In this document: positions 7,987 to 16,860 of the stretch, in pieces | Numbering within the stretch: position 1 is the stretch's first letter | How the letters are laid out: each line of letters opens with the position of its first letter | Assembly: GCA_046565505.1 (NCBI GenBank) | Contig: JBKHYJ010000080.1 | Span: 62,001-126,000 of the forward strand | From: JBKHYJ01 sp046565505 | GTDB lineage: Bacteria > Acidobacteriota > Blastocatellia > UBA7656 | Length of the DNA: 64,000 nucleotides | Direction of reading: 5' to 3' | Made by a program: the position numbers and the translations under genes | Notes under the pieces: generated by a model | Database searches by the model: none | What the model was told of the DNA's origin: nothing | Seen by the model: the letters and a program-made list of their open reading frames with translations, nothing else

Positions 7987-10713
7987 TTACCCTTCGGGGT
8001 CATCGCCGAAATCTGTCTTCACTATCTGCTCGTACATCAGCTCGACTGCCGCCCATGCGTCTTGAAATCCGAGGTGTTCGGCGAACACGCGGTCACTTTT
8101 ATCGGTCACCGCGCGGCACTTCGCGAGGTTGTAATTCCCGACTCTTCTGCCCGCGTTGAGCTTGAACGATAAGTTCCTCGCCATGAGTTCTTCCATCTCG
8201 CCGGCGAGGCCCAGAAGGCGCTCCCGCTCGCGCCCGCCCAGCGAGCGCAGGTCTATCGGGAATTCCGCGAACATCCAGCGCGTGACGTCGAAATCATCCC
8301 CGACCGCGCACCAGAAGGCGAAGGCGAGCTTGCCGTTCAAGAGAAGGAAAGCCAGGTCTCTCGTCAGGCCGTCTTCAAAATATACCGAGCCGAACTTGGT
8401 CTGGGGCACGCTCGACCCATCCGCGCCGTAGCAGGGCGGCAGGTCGCGGCAGAAGTTCAGCCAGTTGTACGCCGTCTTCTTGAAGTGCAGCGCGTAAGGA
8501 GTCTGCGCCGGACAGAGGCTCGCCCCGAGGGTTGATCCCGTTTGCGCCAGGGCCTTCTCGAAGGCGAGCGCGAGGTCATTCGCGCTGAGTTTCGGGACCC
8601 TGTTTCGCCACCGCCCGGGCGTGAATGGCGCGTACTGAAGCAGGTCAAACAGGTGTGGCCGCGCCGACTCAAACCACCTGTGCAGCCGCGTGGTGTGCTG
8701 TGCGGCGGCCTGCTGCCCCTTGTGCCCGATGTGAATAGTGTTGCGTACGCGCACATCGAAGCTGAACAGGGCCGCGGGGATTCTCGCGAATGAAGAGAAC
8801 CAGTTTTCGCCGTAGCGGCTGAAGAGGAGGCGGCGGCACGGGTCCAGCTCGCCGCTGAAGGTCAGGCTGAGCGGCACGATCATTCCCGTGCGGCCCCGCG
8901 GCCCCAGCAGGTCAGATGCCCTCTCAAGAGTCCAGGCGTAAACGTCGGGGCAACTGGCCGTCTGGTAGCCTTTTACCGAGTACTGGCGGCGGACTTTAGA
9001 AGCGCTCACATACGGCGGGTTGCCTATAATCACGTCAAACCCGCCGCCATTGATGGCCCCCGCGAACTCGACCGCCCAGTGGAATGGCTTGTGAGACGCG
9101 CGCCATTTTTCGTAAGCCTCTTCGTCGCACGGGTCTGCCGCGTACTCGCGGGCCAGGCGGTTATCGAGCGCCTCTTTTAGCGCCCGGCGGTTAGCGCGCG
9201 TGGCCGCCGATGGCGGCCCGCCGAGGCCCGCCGCCTCGCTGGAGGCGAATCCCACGAGCGCGTTTCCCGCGCGGACATTGAAATCGAAATCGAGCAGCGA
9301 CGCGACGCGACCTTCAGGGTCTAAATCTCCCGGTGCTAAACCTTCATGTACTAAATCTCCGGGCTCTAATTGAGCGAGGAGTTTCAACGAGAGGCGCAGC
9401 TTGCAAATCTCCACGGCCTCTTCCATCAGGTCCACGCCGAAGAGGTTGTTTCGGATTATCGACTTCACGACGAAGTAATGACGGCCGGAACTGTTTTCGT
9501 GACCCGCTCGGCGGAGAACTTCTTGAAAGCCTATGAGCTCTTTTGAAATGTGCTTGCCGCCCCCGCGCGCTGATCCGTCCAAGAGAGCCTGCATGCGGGC
9601 GAGGCACGCGGCGTAGAGCGGCTCCAGTATCTTCAGCGCGGCAAATAAGAACGCGCCCGAACCGCAGGTGGGGTCGAGCACCGTTATTTTTTCCAGGGCT
9701 TGCCAGAAGGCCGCCAGCGCCCGGGCGCTTTCACAGCTTTCGATTGCGTCCCTGGCAAAGCGAACCACGTCCAGATTATTGGTGATAAGGTCGTTGACGC
9801 GGCGGACTTCTCCCCGAGCCACTCTGGCGCGCACCTGTTCATAATGCGCTCTCCGGGCGAGCACTTCCCGCCAGCTTTCGCCCGGCGTCGCGTAAGCCGA
9901 AGGAGCGGGACCGCTCGCCCCGCCGGCAGGTGAAGGGCCGTCAAAGCGCGCGCGGACTCTGTCAGGCAGCGGCAACTCGACCCCTTTTTTCAAAGACGGA
10001 TATATGTAGCGGTCCGGGTCCGCTTGCAGCAGCGACCACGCGGCACGCGCGCCGCCGAACACGTCTTTGAATATCAGGCCCGCGGCGTCGAAAAGGGATG
10101 GGATGATGGTGTTTCTGGCGATGTAGCCGGTCACATCCTCTTTCGTGTAGTAGGCGCCCAACTGCCTCTGATTGATGTGTCTCTCCAGGATGTAGCCGAG
10201 CACCTCCGTGTTAATCTCGTCCTGTCGGCTCAGGCGGCCCTCGTCGAGTCGCCAGTGGTACCGGTCGAAGAAGTCGATGGCCCGCTCGAAAGCGGCATCA
10301 GGGATACGCGCCTTAACCGCGCGGGCACTCTCTATTGTGTCAATCGGCCGTTGCCCGGTTTTAACGCGGGATGCGCGGGCCATCTTTTTTCGAGCGGGCC
10401 GCCGCCCCCACTGCTGGGGGGCGAAGCCGTCAAAGAACAAGAGGCGGATGACATCGGGGTAGAATCGGTCCTCGCCCCCGGCTTTGCTTTCGATCAGGCG
10501 GCTTCGCAGGTAGCCCGCGGGGAGAAACCCCTTCGACTGTATGAAGTAAACGAACATCAAACGGCTCAGCAACACCGTCGCGTATGACTGCAACTGGTCG
10601 TCGTCGGAAATGCCGCCGATTGATTTTAAGAATGCGTCATGCTCTGCCTTGAAGCGGCCATAGAATTTTTTGATTACCCGCTGCTCCAAGTTTACAGAGG
10701 GGTCTGCCGTCAC
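7987..10713 (-). CDS. Eco57I-like N6-adenine DNA methyltransferase
   Basis: A 908-residue class I SAM-dependent methylase. The SAM-binding motif I DPTCGSGAF is at 347-355 and catalytic motif IV NPPY at 565-568, specific for amino-methylation of adenine. The N-terminus (LLSRLMFVYFIQSKGFL, then GYILERHINQRQLGAYYTKEDVTGYI in two pieces around 172-198) is the accessory region of the large Eco57I/type IIG-like and BREX-type methylase group. The C-terminal 300 residues probably hold target recognition. I see no PD-(D/E)XK nuclease motif and no restriction, BREX or DISARM partner nearby. It may therefore be a solitary methylase or the modification half of a lost system. The start is GTG at 10713. 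A 30-bp tandem repeat lies inside the gene. Confidence 0.88.
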   Translation of the reverse strand: MTADPSVNLEQRVIKKFYGRFKAEHDAFLKSIGGISDDDQLQSYATVLLSRLMFVYFIQSKGFLPAGYLRSRLIESKAGGEDRFYPDVIRLLFFDGFAPQQWGRRPARKKMARASRVKTGQRPIDTIESARAVKARIPDAAFERAIDFFDRYHWRLDEGRLSRQDEINTEVLGYILERHINQRQLGAYYTKEDVTGYIARNTIIPSLFDAAGLIFKDVFGGARAAWSLLQADPDRYIYPSLKKGVELPLPDRVRARFDGPSPAGGASGPAPSAYATPGESWREVLARRAHYEQVRARVARGEVRRVNDLITNNLDVVRFARDAIESCESARALAAFWQALEKITVLDPTCGSGAFLFAALKILEPLYAACLARMQALLDGSARGGGKHISKELIGFQEVLRRAGHENSSGRHYFVVKSIIRNNLFGVDLMEEAVEICKLRLSLKLLAQLEPGDLVHEGLAPGDLDPEGRVASLLDFDFNVRAGNALVGFASSEAAGLGGPPSAATRANRRALKEALDNRLAREYAADPCDEEAYEKWRASHKPFHWAVEFAGAINGGGFDVIIGNPPYVSASKVRRQYSVKGYQTASCPDVYAWTLERASDLLGPRGRTGMIVPLSLTFSGELDPCRRLLFSRYGENWFSSFARIPAALFSFDVRVRNTIHIGHKGQQAAAQHTTRLHRWFESARPHLFDLLQYAPFTPGRWRNRVPKLSANDLALAFEKALAQTGSTLGASLCPAQTPYALHFKKTAYNWLNFCRDLPPCYGADGSSVPQTKFGSVYFEDGLTRDLAFLLLNGKLAFAFWCAVGDDFDVTRWMFAEFPIDLRSLGGRERERLLGLAGEMEELMARNLSFKLNAGRRVGNYNLAKCRAVTDKSDRVFAEHLGFQDAWAAVELMYEQIVKTDFGDDPEG
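9311..9370. repeat. Two-copy 30-bp tandem repeat inside the methylase gene
   Basis: Units 9311-9340 and 9341-9370 match at 23 of 30 positions and share the core CTAAATCTCC. In the protein they give PGDLVHEGLA followed by PGDLDPEGRV, between motif I and motif IV. The TTA leucine codons are unusual for this GC-rich gene. The unit is ten codons, so the frame is kept. Confidence 0.75.
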
Positions 10714-10839
10714 GACTACTCTTTTACATTAACCGGGGCCGCCGCCGCCACCGCCGCCGGGGCGGATTGACCCGCGTTCGGCTATCGCGTTACCATCCGA
10801 CGGGGCGAGCTTCTATTGCTTCTGAATTCATATCCAATC

Positions 10840-11685
10840 ATGCAGGGCACGCTTTATCTGGTAGCCACGCCGATAGGGAATCTCGAAGACATAACTCTGC
10901 GCGCGATCCGCGTGCTCAAAGAGGTTGACCTGATCGCCTGCGAAGACACGCGCCACACGCGAAAGCTGCTCGCGCATTATCAAATAACTAAGCCAACCGT
11001 CAGCTATCACGAGCACAACGAGCGCGAGCGGGCCGGCCAGCTCGTCGAAAAGATTCAGGCTGGCATGAGCGTGGCGGTCGTGTCGGACGCGGGGACGCCT
11101 CTCGTATCGGACCCGGGCTTTGACATCGTGCGCCTTTGCGCGGAGCGAAACATCCCGGTCGTGCCGGTCCCCGGCCCGTCTGCGCTCATCGCCGCGCTGG
11201 CGGGTTCGGGGCTGCCAACGAACGAATTCACGTTCGCCGGGTTTCTGCCGGCCAGGCGCGCGGCGAGGCGCGCCCGCCTGGCCGAGTTCGCGCCCCTGCG
11301 GTCAACGCTCCTCTGTTATGAGGCCCCGCACAGGATCAGGGAAACACTCGCGGACGCGCGCGAGGTGCTCGGCGACCGCCCGTGCGTCATAGCGCGCGAG
11401 CTGACGAAGTTGCATGAAGAGTTCATCAGAGGCTCGCTGTCCGATATGGAATTGAACGAGGGCGCCGCGCGCGGCGAGATGGTCCTGCTTATAGGGCCGC
11501 CACCGGGCGACGAGAGGGCGCCGGCCGCGCCCAGGTCGATACTCGAAGAGATCGAAGCCATAATGCGGGACGAGGGGCTCGACCAGAAGGACGCGCTCAA
11601 GCGCGCGGCCCGCGCCCGGCGGATAAGCAAGAGCGCCGCCTACCGCCTGGTGCTCGCCGAACGGTCGGCAAAGGATGTAAAGTAG
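10840..11685 (+). CDS. rsmI: 16S rRNA (cytidine-1402 2'-O)-methyltransferase RsmI
   Basis: RsmI methylates the 2'-O of C1402 in the decoding centre of 16S rRNA using SAM. The 281-residue protein begins MQGTLYLVATPIGNLEDIT, the diagnostic N-terminus of the tetrapyrrole-methylase fold. It continues with CEDTRHTRKLL, SDAGTPLVSDPG and VPVPGPSALIAALAGSGL. A C-terminal helical extension (KDALKRAARARRISKSAAYR) is typical. The ATG at 10840 is chosen over an in-frame TTG at 10816 because family members start here. It ends five bases before the TonB-C gene, suggesting one transcript. Confidence 0.96.
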   Translation: MQGTLYLVATPIGNLEDITLRAIRVLKEVDLIACEDTRHTRKLLAHYQITKPTVSYHEHNERERAGQLVEKIQAGMSVAVVSDAGTPLVSDPGFDIVRLCAERNIPVVPVPGPSALIAALAGSGLPTNEFTFAGFLPARRAARRARLAEFAPLRSTLLCYEAPHRIRETLADAREVLGDRPCVIARELTKLHEEFIRGSLSDMELNEGAARGEMVLLIGPPPGDERAPAAPRSILEEIEAIMRDEGLDQKDALKRAARARRISKSAAYRLVLAERSAKDVK

Positions 11686-11690
11686 TCATT

Positions 11691-12695
11691 ATGAGTGTTC
11701 CGAGATTTCTATTTTCAATCGCAGTCGTATGCTCGTTATACCCGCCCGCCTTCGCGCAAAGCGGCGCGACCTCGTCGCGCAACGCGGGTCGCGAGTATGG
11801 CGTCAACATCACGTTCGCCGTCTATCAATACGACGCTAAGCGGTCGCCCGCGCTCGAAGAGGTGACGCGATTATCCGGGACCTTTTCCACGCCCGAAGAA
11901 GAGACCGCTTACCTGAAAGATAAGCACAAGCTCGAAGAGGTGGTCGTGCGCCATGTGAGGTCGGTCGGGCTGCGCGGCAACGAATCGTTCAGCGACGCCG
12001 TGCTGCTCGGCCCGGAATACATGGTCTTTTCGCTCACGCCGCGCGAAGTCGTGCGCGGGCACATGAAGCTCGACATGCGCGTGCGGTACGCCAACGAGCC
12101 GCTGCTGGACGTTAAGGGCGTGGAGTTCGACAACTTTGAAACCGTGATGCTGCGCGGCGGCCAGGGGATGTTCGGGCTCAAGTACTTCGTCGGCGGGGGC
12201 GGGCGCCAGGAGAGCGCGCCCGTCGAGCGTACACTGCTGGTGTCGGTCACGCCGGAGATCGCCCCGCTGTCGAGCCTGCGCAACCGGCGCGAAGAGCTTT
12301 CTCACCCCGTAGACGAGTATGGCAACCCGACGACTTTGAAAGACGGGGACAGGTTCACCCCGCCCGTGGCCGTCGAGCGGGTCGCGCCGAAGTTCGAGTC
12401 CGCGCGGGCCCTGAGGGGCGCCGTACTGCTGACGGCCGTGGTCACCCCCGAGGGGAAGGTAAGCAACGTTCGCGTGCTCCGGTCGCTCGACCCGATCATA
12501 GACGAGCGCGCTATCGAATCGTTCCGCCAGTACAAATTCTCGCCCGCACTGCTCAACGGCAAGCCCGTCTACGCGACCTACCGCGAGGAGTTGACCTTTG
12601 CGCCGCCGCCCGCCTCCGCCTCCGAGGCGGAAGAGCAGCAGCGGAAGCAGCGCGAGGCGCAGGGTAAAGGGAAAAGCCGGCGGCGCTGGCCGTAA
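11691..12695 (+). CDS. Secreted TonB C-terminal domain protein
   Basis: A 334-residue protein with a signal peptide (MSVPRFLFSIAVVCSLYPP, cleaved near AFAQ). The middle domain at about 30-190 is unknown. A TonB C-terminal domain covers about 225-305, with LLTAVVTPEGKVSNVRVLRS and AIESFRQYKFSPALLNGKPV. Classical TonB is anchored in the inner membrane and energises outer-membrane transport with ExbB/ExbD. Here the N-terminus looks cleavable, and no exbBD or receptor gene is near. Such TonB-C proteins are abundant in Acidobacteria and their role is unclear. The start lies five bases after rsmI. The C-terminus is a basic tail. A strong hairpin follows at 12747. Confidence 0.85.
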   Translation: MSVPRFLFSIAVVCSLYPPAFAQSGATSSRNAGREYGVNITFAVYQYDAKRSPALEEVTRLSGTFSTPEEETAYLKDKHKLEEVVVRHVRSVGLRGNESFSDAVLLGPEYMVFSLTPREVVRGHMKLDMRVRYANEPLLDVKGVEFDNFETVMLRGGQGMFGLKYFVGGGGRQESAPVERTLLVSVTPEIAPLSSLRNRREELSHPVDEYGNPTTLKDGDRFTPPVAVERVAPKFESARALRGAVLLTAVVTPEGKVSNVRVLRSLDPIIDERAIESFRQYKFSPALLNGKPVYATYREELTFAPPPASASEAEEQQRKQREAQGKGKSRRRWP

Positions 12696-12746
12696 GGGAA
12701 AAATGCCGCGCCAAGGTTTCGGGCGGCGGCCGGATGCGCTAAACGC

Positions 12747-12771
12747 GAAAGTGGCTCCGGGAGCCACTTTC
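12747..12771. terminator. Bidirectional hairpin between convergent genes
   Basis: GAAAGTGGCTC and GAGCCACTTTC form a perfect 11-bp stem with a three-base loop, between the stop of the plus-strand TonB-C gene and the stop of the minus-strand subtilase. The stem ends carry A and T stretches on both strands but no long U-tract. It probably serves both genes. Confidence 0.75.
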
Positions 12772-12810
12772 ACGACCATATTAACGAAAGCTAACCTCGC
12801 ACCCCTTCAA

Positions 12811-15084
12811 TTACTTCTTCTTCTTCACGAACCGGACCCAGTAAGGCAGGTGGAAAGTCTGTCCGGCCGAGTCCGTCACGACGACCAGCCCCGTGTAGTC
12901 ACGCTTCGCGGCTGACTTGGCCGCGGCGATATTAAGCTTAATGGTCGCCGACTGCCCTGGCGCGAGGGTGATCGTCGCGGGCGATGCCAGAGAGGCGACT
13001 ACGCCGTCGCCCGGGTCAAGCGGCTGAACGCTAAAGGTATACGTGTTCTGCGCGCCGCCGGAATTGTTGACTACAAGGTCCTGACTCAGCGAAACGTCTT
13101 TCTTCTTCAGCTTATTAATCCCCAGGCTTATGCTCGCAGGCGAGAAGGTAGCCGTGACCGAAGCAGCGCGCGCGAGGTCAACGCGGCCCGCGCCCATCGC
13201 CAGCACTCCGGTGTGCGCCGATTTGCTCGCGGAATCAAAGACGTCGCTCGAAGCCGAGCTTATCAGCGCGGACTTGACCTGCGCCGGGGTCCAGTTGGGG
13301 TGAAGCTGCTTGACGAGGGCGGCCGCCCCTGCGACGTGCGGGGACGCCTGGCTGGTCCCGCTGATGGCCGAAAACCCATCCGGGCTGACGGAGCGGAGGT
13401 CCGCCGAGTATATGTAAGTTCCAGGCGCGGAGATGTCGGGCTTGAGCGCCTCAAGCGTCGAAGGCCCGCGCGAGCTGAATGGCGCTATTACGTCCGACGC
13501 CGCGCTGATCGAAGCTATCGGGCTGAGGCTTATGAGCGCGTCGGCGTGTGACTTCAGGTGATCGCGCAGGGCGAGTCCGCTGCTGCGCGCGACGAAGACG
13601 GAAGGTATGGTCGTGTCCGTCACGTCCATGCGTATCAGAGTTTCGCCGCCATCCTCGCCCTCGCTTATATCCTTGTTGAAGATGATGACGGCCCTGGCCC
13701 CCGCCGCAGCGGCGGCGTTCACCTTGTCGGCGAACGAGCAGACCCCGCGCTCGATCAGGGCCAGCTTCCCGTCCAGCGAGTGAGCCGGCAGCGCGCCGCA
13801 CGCCTTCCCCTGCCCGTCGAGCGAGCTCACGTCAACGCCCTGCAGCGACACGTAGCTACCGTCGAGGGGCGCCGAGCTGCCATCGCCCTTGACCATCACT
13901 ATACTGGTCAGCGCGGACGGGATGGAGCCGGAGCCTGACACGACGGCTTTCGCCCCGACGAAGTGAGCGTTAGTCGTCGCCGCGACCGTGATGGCCGAAG
14001 GCGCTATGCCGGGCGAGGCGATGGTCATCTCGTCGTCTACGCCGCCTTCCCCGGCGTTGCCCGCCGCCGCCACGACGATCACCCCGGAGGCCGCGGCTGT
14101 TTCGACGGCGCGGGCGAGCAGGTCAAGCTCGCTGTCGGCGCCCCCGCCGAGGCTGAAATTCGCAACGTCGAACCCGTCTTTCACCGCCGCGTCCAGCCCG
14201 CTGGCGATCAAATCACTGGCACCGCTCCCGTTTTTGTCGAGCACGCGGTAGTTGCCGAGCCAGGCTCGCGGCGCGACGCCCGAGATCGGGCCGAGCGGCG
14301 ATTGAGTCCCGAAATTGCCCGCCGCTATCCCCGCAACGTTCGACCCGTGGCCCTCTTCATCTTCGGCCGTGCGCTTGCCCGCGCTGTTTCGCGCCAGGAA
14401 AGACTTGGCGACTATGACTTTGTTATTCACGAGCGACTCGCTGCCCTCCTGGGCGCGGGGGAAGCCCGGGGGCGCTGTGAAACCCGCGCCTGAGAACATA
14501 GGGTTCGTTATGTCTATGCCGGTGTCGAGGATGGCGATCTTCATCCCCTCGCCGGCGTTGGGCGACCCGCCCAGCCTCTCCCACATTACGGATGCGCCGA
14601 TGAGCGAAACGCTAGCGTCCAGCGTCGCATGCATCTCCTTCACGTACTCCACGCGCTTGACGCCGGGCAGCGCGGCGATGGCGGCGATGTCATTGGCCGG
14701 CGCTTCGATCGAGATGGCGTTGGCGACGGTCTTTAGCTTCGCCCTGACGCGAAGGGACGGAGATATGAGCGCCGCGCGCGACTCGAAGTTCGTCTGCTCG
14801 CTGTCGAGTTGCGCTTCGTAGCGCAAGGCGTCGGGCGACGCGAAATCCACGCGGCGGCCCTGGCGCGAGAGCGGCGAGAAGGACCGCGCGCGCGCCGCCG
14901 CGGGCGCGCCCTCAAGCTCTATAATCGCGGCGACCGAATCGGCGGCCTTCAAGGCCTGCGCAACGGCGACGGGTTTGTCGCTGACGCGGGCCTGCGCGTT
15001 GACGTTTTGAAGCGGCGTAACGGATGCCTGCATCACAAGCGAGAGGGAGAATAAGACGGCGAATAACGAGGACCTCTTTTTCAT
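12811..15084 (-). CDS. Secreted S8 subtilisin-like protease with PA domain
   Basis: A 757-residue exported serine protease. After a signal peptide (about 1-32) comes a propeptide region (about 45-150, including IEAPANDIAAIAALPGVKRV, an I9-like inhibitor end). The catalytic triad is Asp187 (AILDTGID), His246 (EEGHGSNVAG) and Ser578 (SGTSQASPHVAG). A protease-associated domain is inserted at about 385-520 (LALIERGVCSFADKV). The C-terminal 120 residues form a beta-rich domain (LAPGQSATIKLNIA), probably involved in attachment or stability. The ATG at 15084 has AAGGTGG five bases upstream; a GTG at 15093 has none. It acts outside the cytoplasm, probably in nutrient proteolysis. A hairpin at 12747 ends the unit. 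Confidence 0.95.
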   Translation of the reverse strand: MKKRSSLFAVLFSLSLVMQASVTPLQNVNAQARVSDKPVAVAQALKAADSVAAIIELEGAPAAARARSFSPLSRQGRRVDFASPDALRYEAQLDSEQTNFESRAALISPSLRVRAKLKTVANAISIEAPANDIAAIAALPGVKRVEYVKEMHATLDASVSLIGASVMWERLGGSPNAGEGMKIAILDTGIDITNPMFSGAGFTAPPGFPRAQEGSESLVNNKVIVAKSFLARNSAGKRTAEDEEGHGSNVAGIAAGNFGTQSPLGPISGVAPRAWLGNYRVLDKNGSGASDLIASGLDAAVKDGFDVANFSLGGGADSELDLLARAVETAAASGVIVVAAAGNAGEGGVDDEMTIASPGIAPSAITVAATTNAHFVGAKAVVSGSGSIPSALTSIVMVKGDGSSAPLDGSYVSLQGVDVSSLDGQGKACGALPAHSLDGKLALIERGVCSFADKVNAAAAAGARAVIIFNKDISEGEDGGETLIRMDVTDTTIPSVFVARSSGLALRDHLKSHADALISLSPIASISAASDVIAPFSSRGPSTLEALKPDISAPGTYIYSADLRSVSPDGFSAISGTSQASPHVAGAAALVKQLHPNWTPAQVKSALISSASSDVFDSASKSAHTGVLAMGAGRVDLARAASVTATFSPASISLGINKLKKKDVSLSQDLVVNNSGGAQNTYTFSVQPLDPGDGVVASLASPATITLAPGQSATIKLNIAAAKSAAKRDYTGLVVVTDSAGQTFHLPYWVRFVKKKK

Positions 15085-15333
15085 ATCAACCACCTTCGTT
15101 AATTGGTTTGCGGCCGGCGCCGGTTCGACTTAATTACCTGGGAGTTATTGCCGCCGACGATAGTCATAAATTTCGAGCGGGAGTGCGGCCTAGTAGAACC
15201 TCGAAAAGATTAGCATATTTTCGGCCCGGTGTCTCCGGCTGCAAAAAAAACGCAAGAAATTACCCGCCTGTATCACCTGGCGGGACTCCACGCCCGGGGG
15301 CCACGGGCTCTTGCGCGCGTTCCTGAATTTTTT

Positions 15334-16650
15334 TTATAACCTGACGACCTTACTCTCGTGCTCAGGCATGCCGAGCCTGCGGGTCACGTTCCGCGTGTCT
15401 ACCACGAGCGGCGCGAGTTTCAGCACGCGCGAGTAGTCCACCTTCGAGTGGTCCGTAACTATGATCGCGCAGTCGCACGACTGTAACGCCTCGTCCGTGA
15501 GGCCGACGCTCGAAAGCGAGCCCTTGCCGTCGAGGTTCATCTCCGAGATGAAGGGGTCGTGGTAGCTGACCTCCGCCCCCTTATGCAGCAGTTGATCGAC
15601 GATGCCCAGCGCGGGAGACTCCCTCACGTCGTTGATGTCGCGCTTGTAGGCGACGCCGAGCACGAAGACCCGCGAGCCTTTCAGCGGCTTGCCCTGCTCA
15701 TTCAACCCGTCCTGCACGAGCTGAACGACGTGGCGCGGCATGCGCGAGTTCACCTCTTCGGCCAGGCTTATGAACCGCGCCTCGAACCCATGAAGGCGGG
15801 CCTTCCACGAAAGGTAGTGCGGGTCCAACGGTATGCAATGGCCCCCGATGCCGGGGCCGGGGTAGAAAGCCATGAAGCCGAAGGGTTTCGTTGCCGCCGC
15901 CTGGATCACCTCCCAACTGTCTATGCCGAGGTGGTAGCAAAGCTGCGCCATCTCGTTGACGAGCGCGATGTTGACCGAGCGGAATGTGTTCTCCAGCAGC
16001 TTAGCGGTCTCCGCCACGCGCGCGCTCGACACTTTATGGACGCGCTCGACTATGGTCTGGTACAGCGCGGCCGCGATCTCCGTAGACATGGCGGACGCGC
16101 CGCCGACCACCTTCGGGATGTTGTTTGTCTGGAATTGCCTGTTGCCGGGGTCGACGCGCTCGGGCGAAAATGCGACGTAAAAATCCTTGTCAAGAGCGAG
16201 GCCCGTCTCCTGAAGCATCGGGAGCAGCACCTCGTCGGTGGTGCCGGGATACGTCGTCGATTCGAGCACGACGAGCTGCGGAGAGTGGAGGTAAGCCTTG
16301 ACCTGCTCGCTCGCCGCGAGGATGTAAGAGATGTCCGGCTCCTTGGTCTTCCTGAGCGGCGTCGGCACGCAGATGATAACCGCGTCGGTCTCCGCGAGCA
16401 TGGAGAAGTCCGTCGTCGCCGATAGCTTCTTGCGCTCGACCAGGGCCCGCACGACATCCGTCGGCACGTCGGGGATGTACGAGTGGCCCCCATTGATAAT
16501 CTCTATGCGCGATTCGTCAAGGTCGAAGCCTATGACGCTCATACCGCCGCGCCCGAACTCGACCGCCAGCGGCAGCCCGACGTAGCCCAGGCCGATCACG
16601 CCGATGATGGCGCGGCGCTCAATGATCTTGCTTAGTAATTCTGCACGCAT
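15334..16650 (-). CDS. UDP-sugar 6-dehydrogenase (UDP-HexNAc/UDP-Glc dehydrogenase family)
   Basis: This enzyme oxidises the C6 of a UDP-sugar to the uronic acid with two NAD+, feeding surface polysaccharide synthesis. The Rossmann motif GLGYVG is at 20-25, the central helix region contains LENTFRSVNIALVNEMAQ, and the catalytic cysteine is Cys272 in GGHCIPLDP. The C-terminal domain has AYKRDINDVRESPAL. The 438-residue length is normal. These features fit the WbpA/WecC branch acting on UDP-N-acetylhexosamines slightly better than UDP-glucose dehydrogenase, but the substrate cannot be fixed. It is transcribed with the heptose genes upstream, after a 210 bp gap. Confidence 0.92.
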   Translation of the reverse strand: MRAELLSKIIERRAIIGVIGLGYVGLPLAVEFGRGGMSVIGFDLDESRIEIINGGHSYIPDVPTDVVRALVERKKLSATTDFSMLAETDAVIICVPTPLRKTKEPDISYILAASEQVKAYLHSPQLVVLESTTYPGTTDEVLLPMLQETGLALDKDFYVAFSPERVDPGNRQFQTNNIPKVVGGASAMSTEIAAALYQTIVERVHKVSSARVAETAKLLENTFRSVNIALVNEMAQLCYHLGIDSWEVIQAAATKPFGFMAFYPGPGIGGHCIPLDPHYLSWKARLHGFEARFISLAEEVNSRMPRHVVQLVQDGLNEQGKPLKGSRVFVLGVAYKRDINDVRESPALGIVDQLLHKGAEVSYHDPFISEMNLDGKGSLSSVGLTDEALQSCDCAIIVTDHSKVDYSRVLKLAPLVVDTRNVTRRLGMPEHESKVVRL

Positions 16651-16860
16651 TCCTTATAACCCCGGTAAAGAACTCTCTGCATGATTTCCAGTCGAAATAG
16701 AGAGGGTCGGCCACCCCTTATGAAACTACGCCTTGCTTGCGCCCGTCAAGACTAAAGGGTCGGGCGGTGAAGCCGCCTGATTTCAGATTATGGGCTGCGG
16801 GTCAGGCAATCATCACGTGACTCGCAAATCCGAAATCCGCGTTCCGCAAATGGCGGCCCC

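Noticed and set aside
7987..10713. The methylase as part of a BREX or DISARM defence island.
   Set aside because: None of the partner genes (PglZ, BrxC, BrxL, DrmA/B, phospholipase D-like) is present on either side.
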